A stretch of 51,188 bases of DNA from Lachnospiraceae bacterium UBA938 (GTDB lineage: Bacteria > Bacillota > Clostridia > Lachnospirales > Lachnospiraceae), in NCBI GenBank assembly GCA_002293475.1, contig DBDG01000015.1, forward strand, positions 23,392 through 74,579, written 5' to 3'. Positions within the stretch are counted from its first letter, which is position 1, and every line of letters starts with the position of its first letter. A model generated the notes under the pieces. The model did not search any database and had not been told where the DNA came from. It worked only from the letters and a program-made list of their open reading frames with translations. Positions 9,657 to 19,300 of the stretch are shown one piece after another. Both the position numbers and the translations under genes were made by a program.

Positions 9657-11672
9657 ATGGGAAATAAACAAGAAGATTTGAAGAAAATACCCATGCAGGA
9701 TCTGATTCGCATGATGGGTAAGAAAAAACAACAGGAACAAATACCGAAGACGGACAGAAGTTCGAATATATTTCCGCTTTCATATGAACAGAACGGGCAA
9801 TGGTTTATGCAGCAATTTGCGGCCGACTGTGTTTATCATGTTTCCCAGTCTTATTTGATCCGGGGGCAGTTAGACATCACCCCTTTAGAAGCTATTTTAA
9901 ATAGACTGGTGCAAAGACATGAGATTATGAGGACGATTTTTACCTCGGTAGACGGCATGCCGTCGCAGGTCGTAAGAGAACATATGCCGGTAAAACTGCT
10001 TATAAAGGATTTGCGGGAGATTCCGCCCAACGAGCAGATGAAGCAGGTCGATGAAATGAACCGGGAACTGTGTCAGATCCCCTTTAATATATCGGTCGGC
10101 CCGCTGTGGCGTTTTATGGTGATCCGTCTGTCCGGCGAGGCGGTGGTTTTAAGTTATACTCTGCATCACATTATATCTGACGGCTGGTCTTTAGGAGTGC
10201 TTATCCAGGAAATCTTAGGGATGTACAATGAAGGCACGGATAAAATCAAAGCATTGCCGCCGTTGCCGGTTCAATATGCCGACTATACACAGTGGCAGAT
10301 GAACCAGATCGGTCAGACAAGGATGCAAAAGCAGCTGGATTTTTGGAAGGAGCGCCTGGAGGGCGCGGACAAGTGTATTAACTTGCCGTATTGCGTTTCA
10401 CGTAATCAGGTTATGTCGCATAACGGGCAAAATTATTATTTTGAAATTGGTCAGACGCAGTGGGAAGAAATCAAGCAGTTTTGCCATCAGCATAATGTAA
10501 CATCTTATCATGTATTGCTGTCAGTTTTGTTTATTTTACTGCATCTTTACAGTCAGGACACGGAGATATGCATCGGATCGCCGGTGGCCAACCGCAATAA
10601 GGTGGAGCTGGAAGGTTTAATCGGTTTGTTTATGAACACCGTGGCTGTCAAGGCGGCAGTTAATGAAAATGATCCATTTGCCGGTTTCCTGCAGGATGTA
10701 AAGAAAATTGCTGTCGAAAGCTTTGAAAATGCCGAGGTTCCATTTGAAAAAGTTATCGAAGCACTGAATCTGGAAAGGCAGCCGATTTATAATCCGGTGT
10801 TTCAGGTATTGTTTGTCCAGATGGATACCTCAATGATGGCCGCGACCACAGAAATAAGCCATCTTGATGTGACATCCCTGCCCGTTTCGACAGGAACGTC
10901 ACAGCTTGATCTTTCCTTATATGTCACAACGGATGGCCGGCATGCTGCCGCGTATTTTGAATACAATACCGATTTGTTTACGGAAAGTATAATGAAATCC
11001 ATGGCTGACGATTATTGCCGGCTACTAAATATGGCAATGGCCGATCCGGCTCAAAAAATAAGTGCCTATGAGCAGCAGATGGAGAGCCGTAAAATCAGCA
11101 TGGTAATCAGTTCTTCGTTTGTGGCGGAACTTTTAAGTGAATCAATCTCTTTCTGGATTCAAAAACTGGCAATGCCCTGTAGTATTAAGTATGCTCCATA
11201 CAGCCGTATTTTTGAGCAGCTTATTGACAAAGACAGCATGTTCCGGCAAAAAGACACCCTGCCGGTCATTATACTGCGGCTGGAAGACTGGATACAGGGA
11301 AGAACCTATCATAGTCTGGCGGAATATGAGGAATTGGAAGAAATACTAGAAAAGAATACGAGAGACTTCATTGGTTATGTCAATCAGTCTGGGCTTATAG
11401 AATTAACTGTCTATCTATGCCCATGTTCGGAACGGATTCAAAGTGATTTTACGCTGAATGCTTTGATCCGTAGAATGGAAAGACAGATAGCCGGGCATTG
11501 CCGGCCGGCAAAAATATACCGGACTAATGACGTGACCGGCAAATATGGCCTAGATAATTATCTTGATGAGAAAAGTGATCAAGAATGGCATATTCCTTAC
11601 ACACGCGAATTTTTTACGGCGCTTGGAACGGAAATCGTGACTAATCTGTTTAACCGATATGCTGATGAATAA
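9657..11672 (+). CDS. Condensation domain fused to FkbH N-terminal-type domain
   Basis: Protein of 671 residues. After a charged N-terminal helix, residues 35-465 form an NRPS condensation domain with HHIISDG at 170-176, so peptide-bond (or ester) formation is expected to work. Residues about 478-668 have no NRPS core motif. They carry VISSSFVAELL, IKYAPYSRIFEQLI, LPVIILRLEDW and HIPYTREFFTALGTE, which match the N-terminal domain of FkbH-like (HAD-IIIC) proteins of polyketide and NRPS clusters. The HAD phosphatase part that normally follows is missing. No carrier or adenylation domain is present, so it must act in trans on carriers of neighbouring proteins, possibly through the FkbH-type domain. 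The start is supported by CAGGAG upstream. The domain identity of the C-terminal part is by eye; its function is unknown. Confidence 0.85.
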   Translation: MGNKQEDLKKIPMQDLIRMMGKKKQQEQIPKTDRSSNIFPLSYEQNGQWFMQQFAADCVYHVSQSYLIRGQLDITPLEAILNRLVQRHEIMRTIFTSVDGMPSQVVREHMPVKLLIKDLREIPPNEQMKQVDEMNRELCQIPFNISVGPLWRFMVIRLSGEAVVLSYTLHHIISDGWSLGVLIQEILGMYNEGTDKIKALPPLPVQYADYTQWQMNQIGQTRMQKQLDFWKERLEGADKCINLPYCVSRNQVMSHNGQNYYFEIGQTQWEEIKQFCHQHNVTSYHVLLSVLFILLHLYSQDTEICIGSPVANRNKVELEGLIGLFMNTVAVKAAVNENDPFAGFLQDVKKIAVESFENAEVPFEKVIEALNLERQPIYNPVFQVLFVQMDTSMMAATTEISHLDVTSLPVSTGTSQLDLSLYVTTDGRHAAAYFEYNTDLFTESIMKSMADDYCRLLNMAMADPAQKISAYEQQMESRKISMVISSSFVAELLSESISFWIQKLAMPCSIKYAPYSRIFEQLIDKDSMFRQKDTLPVIILRLEDWIQGRTYHSLAEYEELEEILEKNTRDFIGYVNQSGLIELTVYLCPCSERIQSDFTLNALIRRMERQIAGHCRPAKIYRTNDVTGKYGLDNYLDEKSDQEWHIPYTREFFTALGTEIVTNLFNRYADE

Positions 11673-11693
11673 AATACATAGGAGGAAAATCAA

Positions 11694-12446
11694 ATGAATG
11701 AAGAGCTGTTGAAAATCAGGTTTAAGAAAGAGCAAAGTGTTATTACTTGGGGAAGATGGGCATCTTTAATCATTGGTATCTGTTATTTTGGCATCGGAGT
11801 GCTGATGATCTTCGACCCGGCTGAAAAATACCGTGGCGAAGAGTATATGAACCAATTATATTTAAATCCGCTGATTCCGCATATCTGGCGGTACATGTTC
11901 GTACTGGTCGCTTTTATAACCATTCTCTGGATTTCTGGTGCCGATGTCGTCATCCGCAGAAAAAGCCATGAATGGGAAGGTTTATACTTATGGGTTAAGA
12001 TAATGGGTTACGGAGCGGCAATTGTAAGTGCGATCCAGTGGTATAAAGAGATTTACCAATGGAATTACATCGAGAATTATACCGAACAGTCGGATATTTA
12101 TAAGACATTGATCCCGATAATCGGGACTGGCATCGACCCCGACTATCTTTGGATGTTTGGTGCTTTGGGTGCTTGGTACCTAGTGAGCAGCTGTCTGGCG
12201 ATGAAGAACGGGATTTTCAATAAAACAATCAATATTTTCGGGATTTTATCAGGCGTGTTTTTACTGCTGACCATGTATTTTGCCATGACTGACATCCTTG
12301 TCTATTTCCCCAACGGCAATCAAATGGCAGTGATGCAGTTTACGTCAATGGGCGGCGGTGTGTGTGGCGCGTTTTATCATGTAATTGCCTTCTTTAATCT
12401 TAAAAACCAGAATAATAAAAATCAGTCTGACAAAGGCAGAGCCTGA
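11694..12446 (+). CDS. Polytopic membrane protein of unknown function
   Basis: Membrane protein of 250 residues with about six hydrophobic segments (near 20-40, 65-85, 100-120, 155-170, 180-200 and 225-240). No known motif was recognised. It is preceded by a strong site (AGGAGG) and sits in the operon between the third NRPS protein and a type II thioesterase, three genes before the fumarate reductase-like subunits. It might be involved in export, self-protection or the adjacent membrane redox complex, but nothing in the sequence decides this. Confidence 0.7.
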   Translation: MNEELLKIRFKKEQSVITWGRWASLIIGICYFGIGVLMIFDPAEKYRGEEYMNQLYLNPLIPHIWRYMFVLVAFITILWISGADVVIRRKSHEWEGLYLWVKIMGYGAAIVSAIQWYKEIYQWNYIENYTEQSDIYKTLIPIIGTGIDPDYLWMFGALGAWYLVSSCLAMKNGIFNKTINIFGILSGVFLLLTMYFAMTDILVYFPNGNQMAVMQFTSMGGGVCGAFYHVIAFFNLKNQNNKNQSDKGRA

Positions 12447-12459
12447 TGAGACCGCCAAT

Positions 12460-13266
12460 ATGCAGATAATGAGGACAAAATGGCTGGAAGCCAGAAGATT
12501 ATCCGCGGGCAATGCCGCTAAGCTACGGATGATTCTGTTTCCGCCGGCCGGAAGTGATATTTCGATTTATTACCGCTGGGAGAATTACTTTCCGCCGGAA
12601 GTGGAACTTTTACTGGTGCGCCTGCCCGGCCGCGGCGGAAGAAGCGGCGAAAAGCTGATCAGTGACGGTAATATATTGGTCAGAGCAATGCTGGATGACA
12701 TTCGGGATGAACTGAGAAAGCCATATGTAATATTTGGGCACAGCATGGGGGCGTTGCTTACCTACCTGATGGCTAAAGAAATCTTTACAAGGCAGTGGGA
12801 ACTGCCGGAATGTTTATTCCTGTCGAGCCTTAAGGCTCCGGCTCGGCTGAGCGGAATAAACGGCTGCTTTAACGGCATCAACAAGCAGGGGACATGTCTA
12901 TACCAGATGGATGATATGGAGCTGGGCAAGAAAATAGGCGAACTGGGAGGTGTCCCGGATCTGGTCTGGCAGGATCAGGAATTTTTCAGTATGATTTTGC
13001 CGATATTCCGGAATGACTTGCGGCTGTGTGAAACCTATTATTCTGCGGCGGAAGTTTTGTTCCCGATTCCGCTGGAACTGCTGGGTGGGAACCAGGATAA
13101 GCTGGTTACAAAAGAGGAACTGGCAGAATGGAAAGACTATTCTAGCAAACCGGCTTCCATGACTATTTTTCAGGGCGGACACTTTTATTTCCATGAGAAC
13201 ATGAATATTTTTACGTTTACTATATCTCAAAAGCTTATGGATATAATGGGGCGGCATAAAACATGA
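12460..13266 (+). CDS. Type II thioesterase (Ser nucleophile)
   Basis: Alpha/beta-hydrolase of 268 residues of the GrsT type, the editing thioesterases that clear wrongly loaded carriers in NRPS and PKS pathways. Features: N-terminal LFPPAGSD (usual F-P-x-A-G), LVRLPGRGGR, nucleophile elbow GHSMGA, the acid in LLGGNQDKLV and the histidine in GGHFYFHEN. All three catalytic residues are present. The open frame runs further upstream, inside the preceding gene, but ATG 12460 (or ATG 12469) lies just after that gene's stop and gives the usual family length. The 3' end overlaps the next gene. A second thioesterase of this family at 39887 has a different nucleophile. Confidence 0.9.
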   Translation: MQIMRTKWLEARRLSAGNAAKLRMILFPPAGSDISIYYRWENYFPPEVELLLVRLPGRGGRSGEKLISDGNILVRAMLDDIRDELRKPYVIFGHSMGALLTYLMAKEIFTRQWELPECLFLSSLKAPARLSGINGCFNGINKQGTCLYQMDDMELGKKIGELGGVPDLVWQDQEFFSMILPIFRNDLRLCETYYSAAEVLFPIPLELLGGNQDKLVTKEELAEWKDYSSKPASMTIFQGGHFYFHENMNIFTFTISQKLMDIMGRHKT

Positions 13267-13277
13267 AAGGAAAACTT

Positions 13278-13817
13278 ATGTTGAAAAAAATAATAATAAT
13301 TCTCGGTATATTGACAATGATTACTTTCTTTGTACATTCAATCTTATCATTCCGCTATTTCATGGGGTGGGATGAATATTCTTTTTCATATAACATTACC
13401 GGAGTTATCTTGGCGGGGATTATGACGCTGCATTTTATATTTGGTCTTATAAAAATCATCCAGTCAAGTAAAAAGACCTCTAAAGAAAGATTTTATATGC
13501 GTTATATTGCGGAGTATTCCCTGCATAATATGTCTGGGATCTTTTCCTTTGGATTTGCCTTGCTTCATGCGGTATTTATTGAACTGAACCGGTATTATCA
13601 GAACCAGCTCTTTAACATATGCTGGCTGGTTACGGATGTTATGATGTATATCACCATAATTATCCATTTAAGTATTTCAATATCCCATCTGTTCATCACT
13701 TTTGGCTTAATTAAAAACAGTAAAAATCTCAAGCATGTCAAAAGAACGGTTTATATTTTGGGAGGAGCTTTTTCCGCTGCAATCACTTATTCACATTTTG
13801 TATTTTCTTTCTCGTGA
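13278..13817 (+). CDS. Fumarate reductase/succinate dehydrogenase-like cytochrome b anchor
   Basis: Small membrane protein with five predicted membrane helices and histidines inside or at the edge of helices 1-4 (VHS, LHF, LHN, LHA, IHL and SHL contexts). This is the pattern of the di-heme cytochrome b anchor (SdhC/FrdC, B type) of Bacillus-like succinate:quinone oxidoreductases, which are about 200 residues with five helices. It lies directly upstream of the flavoprotein and iron-sulfur subunits, the usual anchor-A-B order. ATG 13278 has AAAGGA six bases upstream; the alternative ATG 13263 gives five more residues and an ATGA overlap with the thioesterase gene. The family call relies mostly on topology, histidines and context, because direct sequence similarity is hard to judge by eye. 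Confidence 0.72.
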   Translation: MLKKIIIILGILTMITFFVHSILSFRYFMGWDEYSFSYNITGVILAGIMTLHFIFGLIKIIQSSKKTSKERFYMRYIAEYSLHNMSGIFSFGFALLHAVFIELNRYYQNQLFNICWLVTDVMMYITIIIHLSISISHLFITFGLIKNSKNLKHVKRTVYILGGAFSAAITYSHFVFSFS

Positions 13818-13861
13818 TGTAAGAGTATCTGAGATAAGTTTAGGATAACTAAGGAGGCGAC

Positions 13862-15529
13862 ATGGACAAAATACTGATTATCGGGTGCGGATTCGGAGGC
13901 ATTACTGCCGCAATCAAGTGTGCGCAGAAGGGAGCGCATGTTGTTATGGCAGGGCCCATGCAGTCAGAGCGGGCACAGTCTGTCATGGCCATGGGCGGCA
14001 TCAATGCCGCACTAAATACCAAAGGGGAAGACGATTCTGTCGCCGAGCATTTTAAGGATACGATGAGCGGGGGGTGTTATATCAATAATGCGGAAGCGGT
14101 AAAAAGACTGACCGCCGATGCCCCCGGGATTGTCACATGGCTGGAGGAGCTGGGTGTTAATTTTGACCGAGACGAGGAAGGCAGAGTCGATTTAAGGAAT
14201 TTCGGCGGCCAGAAAAAGAAAAGAACGGCATATTCAGGGGCTCACAGCGGCAAACAGATTATGACGGCACTAATTGCGGAATGTCGAAAATATGAGGTGT
14301 CCGGACAGATTGAACGGCTGGACGGCTGGAGGTTATTACGCATTATTCAAGATGCTGAGCAGGTCTGCGTGGGGGCGGTTCTTTTAGAGGTCAATACTCA
14401 GCAGGTCAAAGTATTTACGGCGGATGCCGTGATCATTGCGACGGGAGCGCCCAATGGCGTTTTTGGTAAAACATCGGGATCCGTCGTGAATGACGGAAGC
14501 GCCGCCGGGATATTATTGCGGCAGGGAGTCCGGTTTGCTGATCTGGAAATGATCCAGTACCATCCCACAACCTTGGAGACGCCAAACAAAAAAATGCTGA
14601 TCACCGAGGCGGCCAGAGGGCAGGGCGGAAGGCTGTATACCCTGCGGGATGGACAAAGATGGTATTTTATGGAGGAATGGTTCCCGGAACTGGGGGCGCT
14701 TATGCCGAGGGACGTCGTAAGCAGAAGCATCTATAAAGTGTGCAATGAGATGGGTTTGGGTATTGAAGGTAAGAACCAAGTGTATCTGGACATATCCTTT
14801 TTGCCGGGAAAGGTCATTGACTATGCCCTTGACGAAGTAGTTCAGACCTGTAAAAGATACCGGGATATCGACCCGCATAAAGAGCCCGTTCCGGTCTATC
14901 CTGGCATCCATTATTTTATGGGCGGCATCCAGACGGACGAGTATCACCGCACCAACATCCAATGCCTTTATGCCGTCGGGGAGTGTTCTTCTCAGTATCA
15001 TGGCGCTAACCGGCTGGGCGGCAATTCGATATTAGGTGCGATCCATGGCGGCATCATGGCCGCCGGAACGTGCTGCCTGGGCAAGTCTGACAATAAAAGC
15101 CGGTCGTCAGATCCAGCCTGCGAAGAAGCCTTAAAAAAAGAGCAGGACAAGGTTAACCATTGTCTGAAACATAAGCAGGCCGGTACGGTGGCAAGCGGGG
15201 AGATAACGGATAAAATGTCGCGGATAATGCAAAAAAGCATGGGGATATATCGCGACCGTGTAGGTCTCGAAGCCGCTTACAAAGAAATGGAGAGGCTGGC
15301 AAAGCAATGTGATGAACATATCATCGCAGAGAGCTATTATGATTATGTGGCGGCACAGGCAGCAGTATTATTGGCTCAGGCCTTTCTTATTTCGGCACTG
15401 GAGAGGAAAGAAAGCCGGGGGGCGCATCAACGGCTGGACTACCCCCAAAGCGACGACCTTAATTATAAAAATAATACGGTGATTCAATGGAAGGATGCAC
15501 GCTTTTACGTTGAAAGTAAGGAGATATAG
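13862..15529 (+). CDS. Fumarate reductase-like flavoprotein subunit
   Basis: FAD protein of 555 residues, family of FrdA/SdhA. It has the N-terminal dinucleotide fold (GCGFGG), and the dicarboxylate site looks complete: QYHPTT, ARGQGGRLY, MPRDVVSRS, HYFMGG and GANRLGGNSIL. The residue that carries covalent FAD in FrdA/SdhA (His in RSHS) is Gln39 here (RAQS), so FAD should be bound non-covalently. In the E. coli enzyme, loss of this His is known to abolish succinate oxidation while fumarate reduction remains. Succinate formation from fumarate, or reduction of a fumarate-like conjugated acid, is therefore the likely direction. L-aspartate oxidase is an alternative relative, but the adjacent FrdB-type and anchor genes favour a fumarate reductase complex. 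AAGGAGG precedes the ATG. Confidence 0.88.
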   Translation: MDKILIIGCGFGGITAAIKCAQKGAHVVMAGPMQSERAQSVMAMGGINAALNTKGEDDSVAEHFKDTMSGGCYINNAEAVKRLTADAPGIVTWLEELGVNFDRDEEGRVDLRNFGGQKKKRTAYSGAHSGKQIMTALIAECRKYEVSGQIERLDGWRLLRIIQDAEQVCVGAVLLEVNTQQVKVFTADAVIIATGAPNGVFGKTSGSVVNDGSAAGILLRQGVRFADLEMIQYHPTTLETPNKKMLITEAARGQGGRLYTLRDGQRWYFMEEWFPELGALMPRDVVSRSIYKVCNEMGLGIEGKNQVYLDISFLPGKVIDYALDEVVQTCKRYRDIDPHKEPVPVYPGIHYFMGGIQTDEYHRTNIQCLYAVGECSSQYHGANRLGGNSILGAIHGGIMAAGTCCLGKSDNKSRSSDPACEEALKKEQDKVNHCLKHKQAGTVASGEITDKMSRIMQKSMGIYRDRVGLEAAYKEMERLAKQCDEHIIAESYYDYVAAQAAVLLAQAFLISALERKESRGAHQRLDYPQSDDLNYKNNTVIQWKDARFYVESKEI

Positions 15530-15537
15530 GAGGAATT

Positions 15538-16272
15538 ATGGGGCAGATCAAGGTTATCGTAAAACGTCAGGTAAACAGCAGTTTGGAGCCATACCATGAA
15601 GAATATGCTTATGATGGCAGCCCGCATATTTCGGTATTGAACTTGCTGGAATATATCAATATGAACATGGCCAGGCTGGCTGAAAAAGCCGGGGCTAACA
15701 GAAAGCTTCAATATCAAAGCAGTTGTGAGCAGGGATTGTGCGGTGCCTGTGCCATGGTAATCAACGGTACGCCGGGTCTGGCGTGTAGAACATTTTGCCA
15801 TGACATTGTAGATAAGTCGGGTTGCATCCTTCTTGAACCGCTAAGTAAATTCCCAGTAGTCAGCGATTTAATAGTGGACCGGAGCATAATATACGAATCC
15901 ATGAAAGAGCTGAAGCTGTGGGTCGAGGGAAATGCTGTTTATCGTGCCAAGTCGCATAATAATCAATACCAGGCGGCTCAATGCCTGCAATGCGGGTGCT
16001 GTCTGGAGGTCTGCCCCAGTTATGCCAGAAATGATCTTTTCGTGGGGCCGGTCGGTGCGGTCAACGCCATGAATGTATTTCAAATGAGTCAGCAAAGTGA
16101 ACACAAGCAGGATGTTAAGAAACAATATAAAAAGAAATTTTATGGCGATTGCGTCAAGACAGGAGCCTGTGAAAAAATATGCCCGGCGGAAATACCGGTT
16201 TTAGGGGTCATATCGGAAAGCAACTATGTTTCGGTATGGAAAATATGGCAGCTGTTCGGCAGTGCTAAATGA
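15538..16272 (+). CDS. Fumarate reductase-like iron-sulfur subunit
   Basis: Iron-sulfur protein of 244 residues, FrdB/SdhB family. The N-terminal half has the [2Fe-2S] ligands in CEQGLCGAC and the following TPGLAC. The C-terminal half has the [4Fe-4S] motif CLQCGCCLEVCP and the third cluster motif DCVKTGACEKICP. All cysteines for three clusters are present. It starts 8 bases after the flavoprotein stop with AGGAGG in front, so the two are co-expressed. It should carry electrons from membrane quinol through the cytochrome b-like anchor to the FAD subunit on the cytoplasmic face of the membrane. Confidence 0.9.
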   Translation: MGQIKVIVKRQVNSSLEPYHEEYAYDGSPHISVLNLLEYINMNMARLAEKAGANRKLQYQSSCEQGLCGACAMVINGTPGLACRTFCHDIVDKSGCILLEPLSKFPVVSDLIVDRSIIYESMKELKLWVEGNAVYRAKSHNNQYQAAQCLQCGCCLEVCPSYARNDLFVGPVGAVNAMNVFQMSQQSEHKQDVKKQYKKKFYGDCVKTGACEKICPAEIPVLGVISESNYVSVWKIWQLFGSAK

Positions 16273-16320
16273 TAATCAACTATTGACTTGGCGTACACAG
16301 AGCGGACATGGGAGATAATG

Positions 16321-19300
16321 ATGTTTAATAATGATCAGATCGCAATTATAGGAATGGGGTGCCGGTTCCCCGGCGGGTCAAATTCAGTGGCGGAGTTTTG
16401 GAACAATATCAAAAACGGCCGGGACTGTGTGACCGATATTCCCAAGGACCGATGGGACATAGCGGAATTTTATCATTATAACGAAGAGATTCCGGGAAAA
16501 AGCAAATCAAAGTCCGGCGGCTTTATCGACCGGTTTGATCAGTTTGATGCGGCCTTTTTTGAAATGAATGCCCGCGAGGCCGAACAAATTGATCCCCAGC
16601 AGCGGCAAGTACTGGAAATTGTCTGGGAGGCTTTTGAACAGGCAGGGCTTAAGCCGGCCGAATATGCCGGCAGTAATACCGGGGTGTTTATGGGGGGATT
16701 TACGCTAGATTATCAGATTCTGCAGTTTGCCGATCCAGACGGCATTGCTTCTCATACGGCGGTTGGTAGTATGATGACGATGTTGTCTAACCGGATCTCA
16801 TATGTTTATGATTTTACCGGGCCCTCTATGTCAATTGATACGGCCTGCTCATCTTCGCTGGTGGCATTACATCAAGCATGTCTGAGTCTTAAAAATGACG
16901 AATGTCGGATGGCGGTTGCCGGCGGCATTGAGCTGGTATTTACGCCGGAGTATTATATAGCGGAAAGTAAAGGCGGCTTTCTGTCCAAAGACGGAAGATG
17001 CAAAACATTTGATCAAAATGCCAATGGCTATGTCCGGGGCGAAGGCGGCGGCATTCTACTGCTGAAAAGGCTGCCGGATGCCGTCCGGGATCATGATCAT
17101 ATCTATGCCGTAGTCCGGGAAACCTTGGTCAACCAGGATGGAAAAACCGTGGGAATCACCGTTCCTAATGGGGATATGCAAAGGAAGCTTCTGGAGGGGA
17201 TCTATCAGCGTTCCCAGATCACGCCGCAAGAAGTCAGTTATGTCGAGGTCCATGGCACCGGTACCGGTGTGGGAGACCCGATCGAGTCCAATGTCATTGC
17301 CGATTTTTTCGGCAAGGACCGCGGCGGGGATCCCTGTGTGATTGCTTCGGTCAAGGCCAATATCGGCCATCTGGAAGCTGCATCCGGGGTGGCATCCATT
17401 ATAAAAGTCATCTGCAGTATGAATGAGCATCTAATTGCCCCGCATATCGGGATGAAGAACCTGAATCCCCAAATCAGCCTGACGGAAGGAATCAGAATTC
17501 CCCTTGCCTTGGAAGAATGGCCGGACCGTGGCCACAAACGGGTTGCCGGAGTAAATTCCTTTGGATTCGGGGGAACCAATGCCCATGTTATTTTAGAAGA
17601 ATATATCGCGGACAGTAAGCAGTATGACGGCCATAAAGTATATTCGGAACGGCCGGATATTCTGCATATTTCCGGTAAGTCTGAGTATTCGGTCAAGGAA
17701 CTGGCAAAACAGTACTATGATTTTTTAGAGGCAAACGAGATCGCGCTTGCCAGTATCTGCCATGAAGTCAATACAAAAAGGGAAGCCATGTTTTATGGCC
17801 TAGCGGTCATCGGCCGGACAAATGAAGAGATGCGGGATCATCTTAATAATTATATTTCGGGGCAGGCTGACGATGAGGCGGCAGTGACCGGAACGCAAAG
17901 GAACGATCAGAGACTGGTCTTTGTTTTTACCGGGATGGGACCGCAATGGTATGGGATGGGCCGTGAGCTTTTTGAGCAGGATCCGGTCTTTCGTGACAGT
18001 ATCTTGCAAACAGATAAAGCTTTTTCCCGATATATGGACTGGTCGATAGTGGATGAGCTACGGGCGGCCGAGCCGGAATCAAGGATTGACCGGACAGATG
18101 TGGCCCAGCCGATGAATTTTGCCATCCAGGTGGCGGTCAGTGACATGCTGGCCAGTATGGGAGTCCGCCCCAGCGCCATCGTCGGACATAGCGTCGGAGA
18201 GGTTTCCGCTTTTTATGTTGCCGGTGTCTATAGCTTAGAGGAGGCCGTACGTATATCATGGCACCGGGGCAGATGCCAGAATAAGCTGACCGGCAGGGGC
18301 GGGATGCTGGCCGCCGGGCTTTCTGAGCAGCAGGCCCAGGAATATCTCAAGGACGTGGAAGCATCCGTGTCAATTGCGGCAATCAACAGTAACAGCAGTA
18401 TTACCTTGTCAGGAGACGAACAAAGCCTGCATATTGTCGCCGATAAGCTGGAAGAAGAGCAGATATTTAATCGCTTTTTAAAAGTCAACATACCTTACCA
18501 CAGCTTTTACATGGAAGAGATAAAAGAAGAATTCCTTGAAAGTGTCGGGTCGATTCATGCCGGCAAAGCGAAGGTGGCCTTATATACGACGGCAGCAGGT
18601 AAACATTCCGACGGTACCGACCTAGATGCCGAATACTGGTGGAAAAACATCAGAAACCCGGTACATTTTGCCAAAGCCGCCGAAGGCTTACTGGCGGAAG
18701 GCTATGCCACATTTATTGAGATCGGGCCACACCCAGTTCTGGCCAGATCAATTAAGGAACTGGCAGAGGAGCATGAAAAGACTATTGTAACCTTGGCGAC
18801 ATTAGAAAGAAAAAAAGTAGAAATGCTGAGTATGCACCGGACATTGGCCGGTTTAATGAACCAAGGTTATCCGGTCGAACTGTCATGTTTATATCATGGT
18901 GATTTTCCGGAAGTGCCCCTGCCATTATACCGCTGGGACCATAAGCGCTACTGGAAAGAGCCGCTGTTACATAGCCGGAGAAGGCTGGGGCTTAAGGATC
19001 ACGTCATGCTGGGTTATCGGACGGACAGTATCATTGAACAGTGGGATGCCGAGATCAATGATTATATCATGCCCTTTATTAAGGATCACATAATCGGCGG
19101 CCAATGTCTGATTGCCGGTGCGCACTATATCGAAACCGCGCTGCAGCTATTAAAGATAGAAAATAATGACGACTATATATCGGCTTTGGAACTGTTTGAC
19201 CTTCGCTTTGTCCGGGCGACATATCTGGATAAAAATAACTGTGCCAGGCTTTCTGTTGGATATGACCGCAGAACAGGAGCTGTCCGGATTTACCAGAAGC

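Noticed and set aside
14513..15001. 162-residue minus-strand open frame inside the flavoprotein gene
   Set aside because: Shadow of a strongly conserved coding frame; no ribosome site or recognisable protein features.
16288..16320. TTG start giving a longer first PKS protein
   Set aside because: No ribosome site; ATG 16321 after GGGAG matches the usual KS N-terminus.
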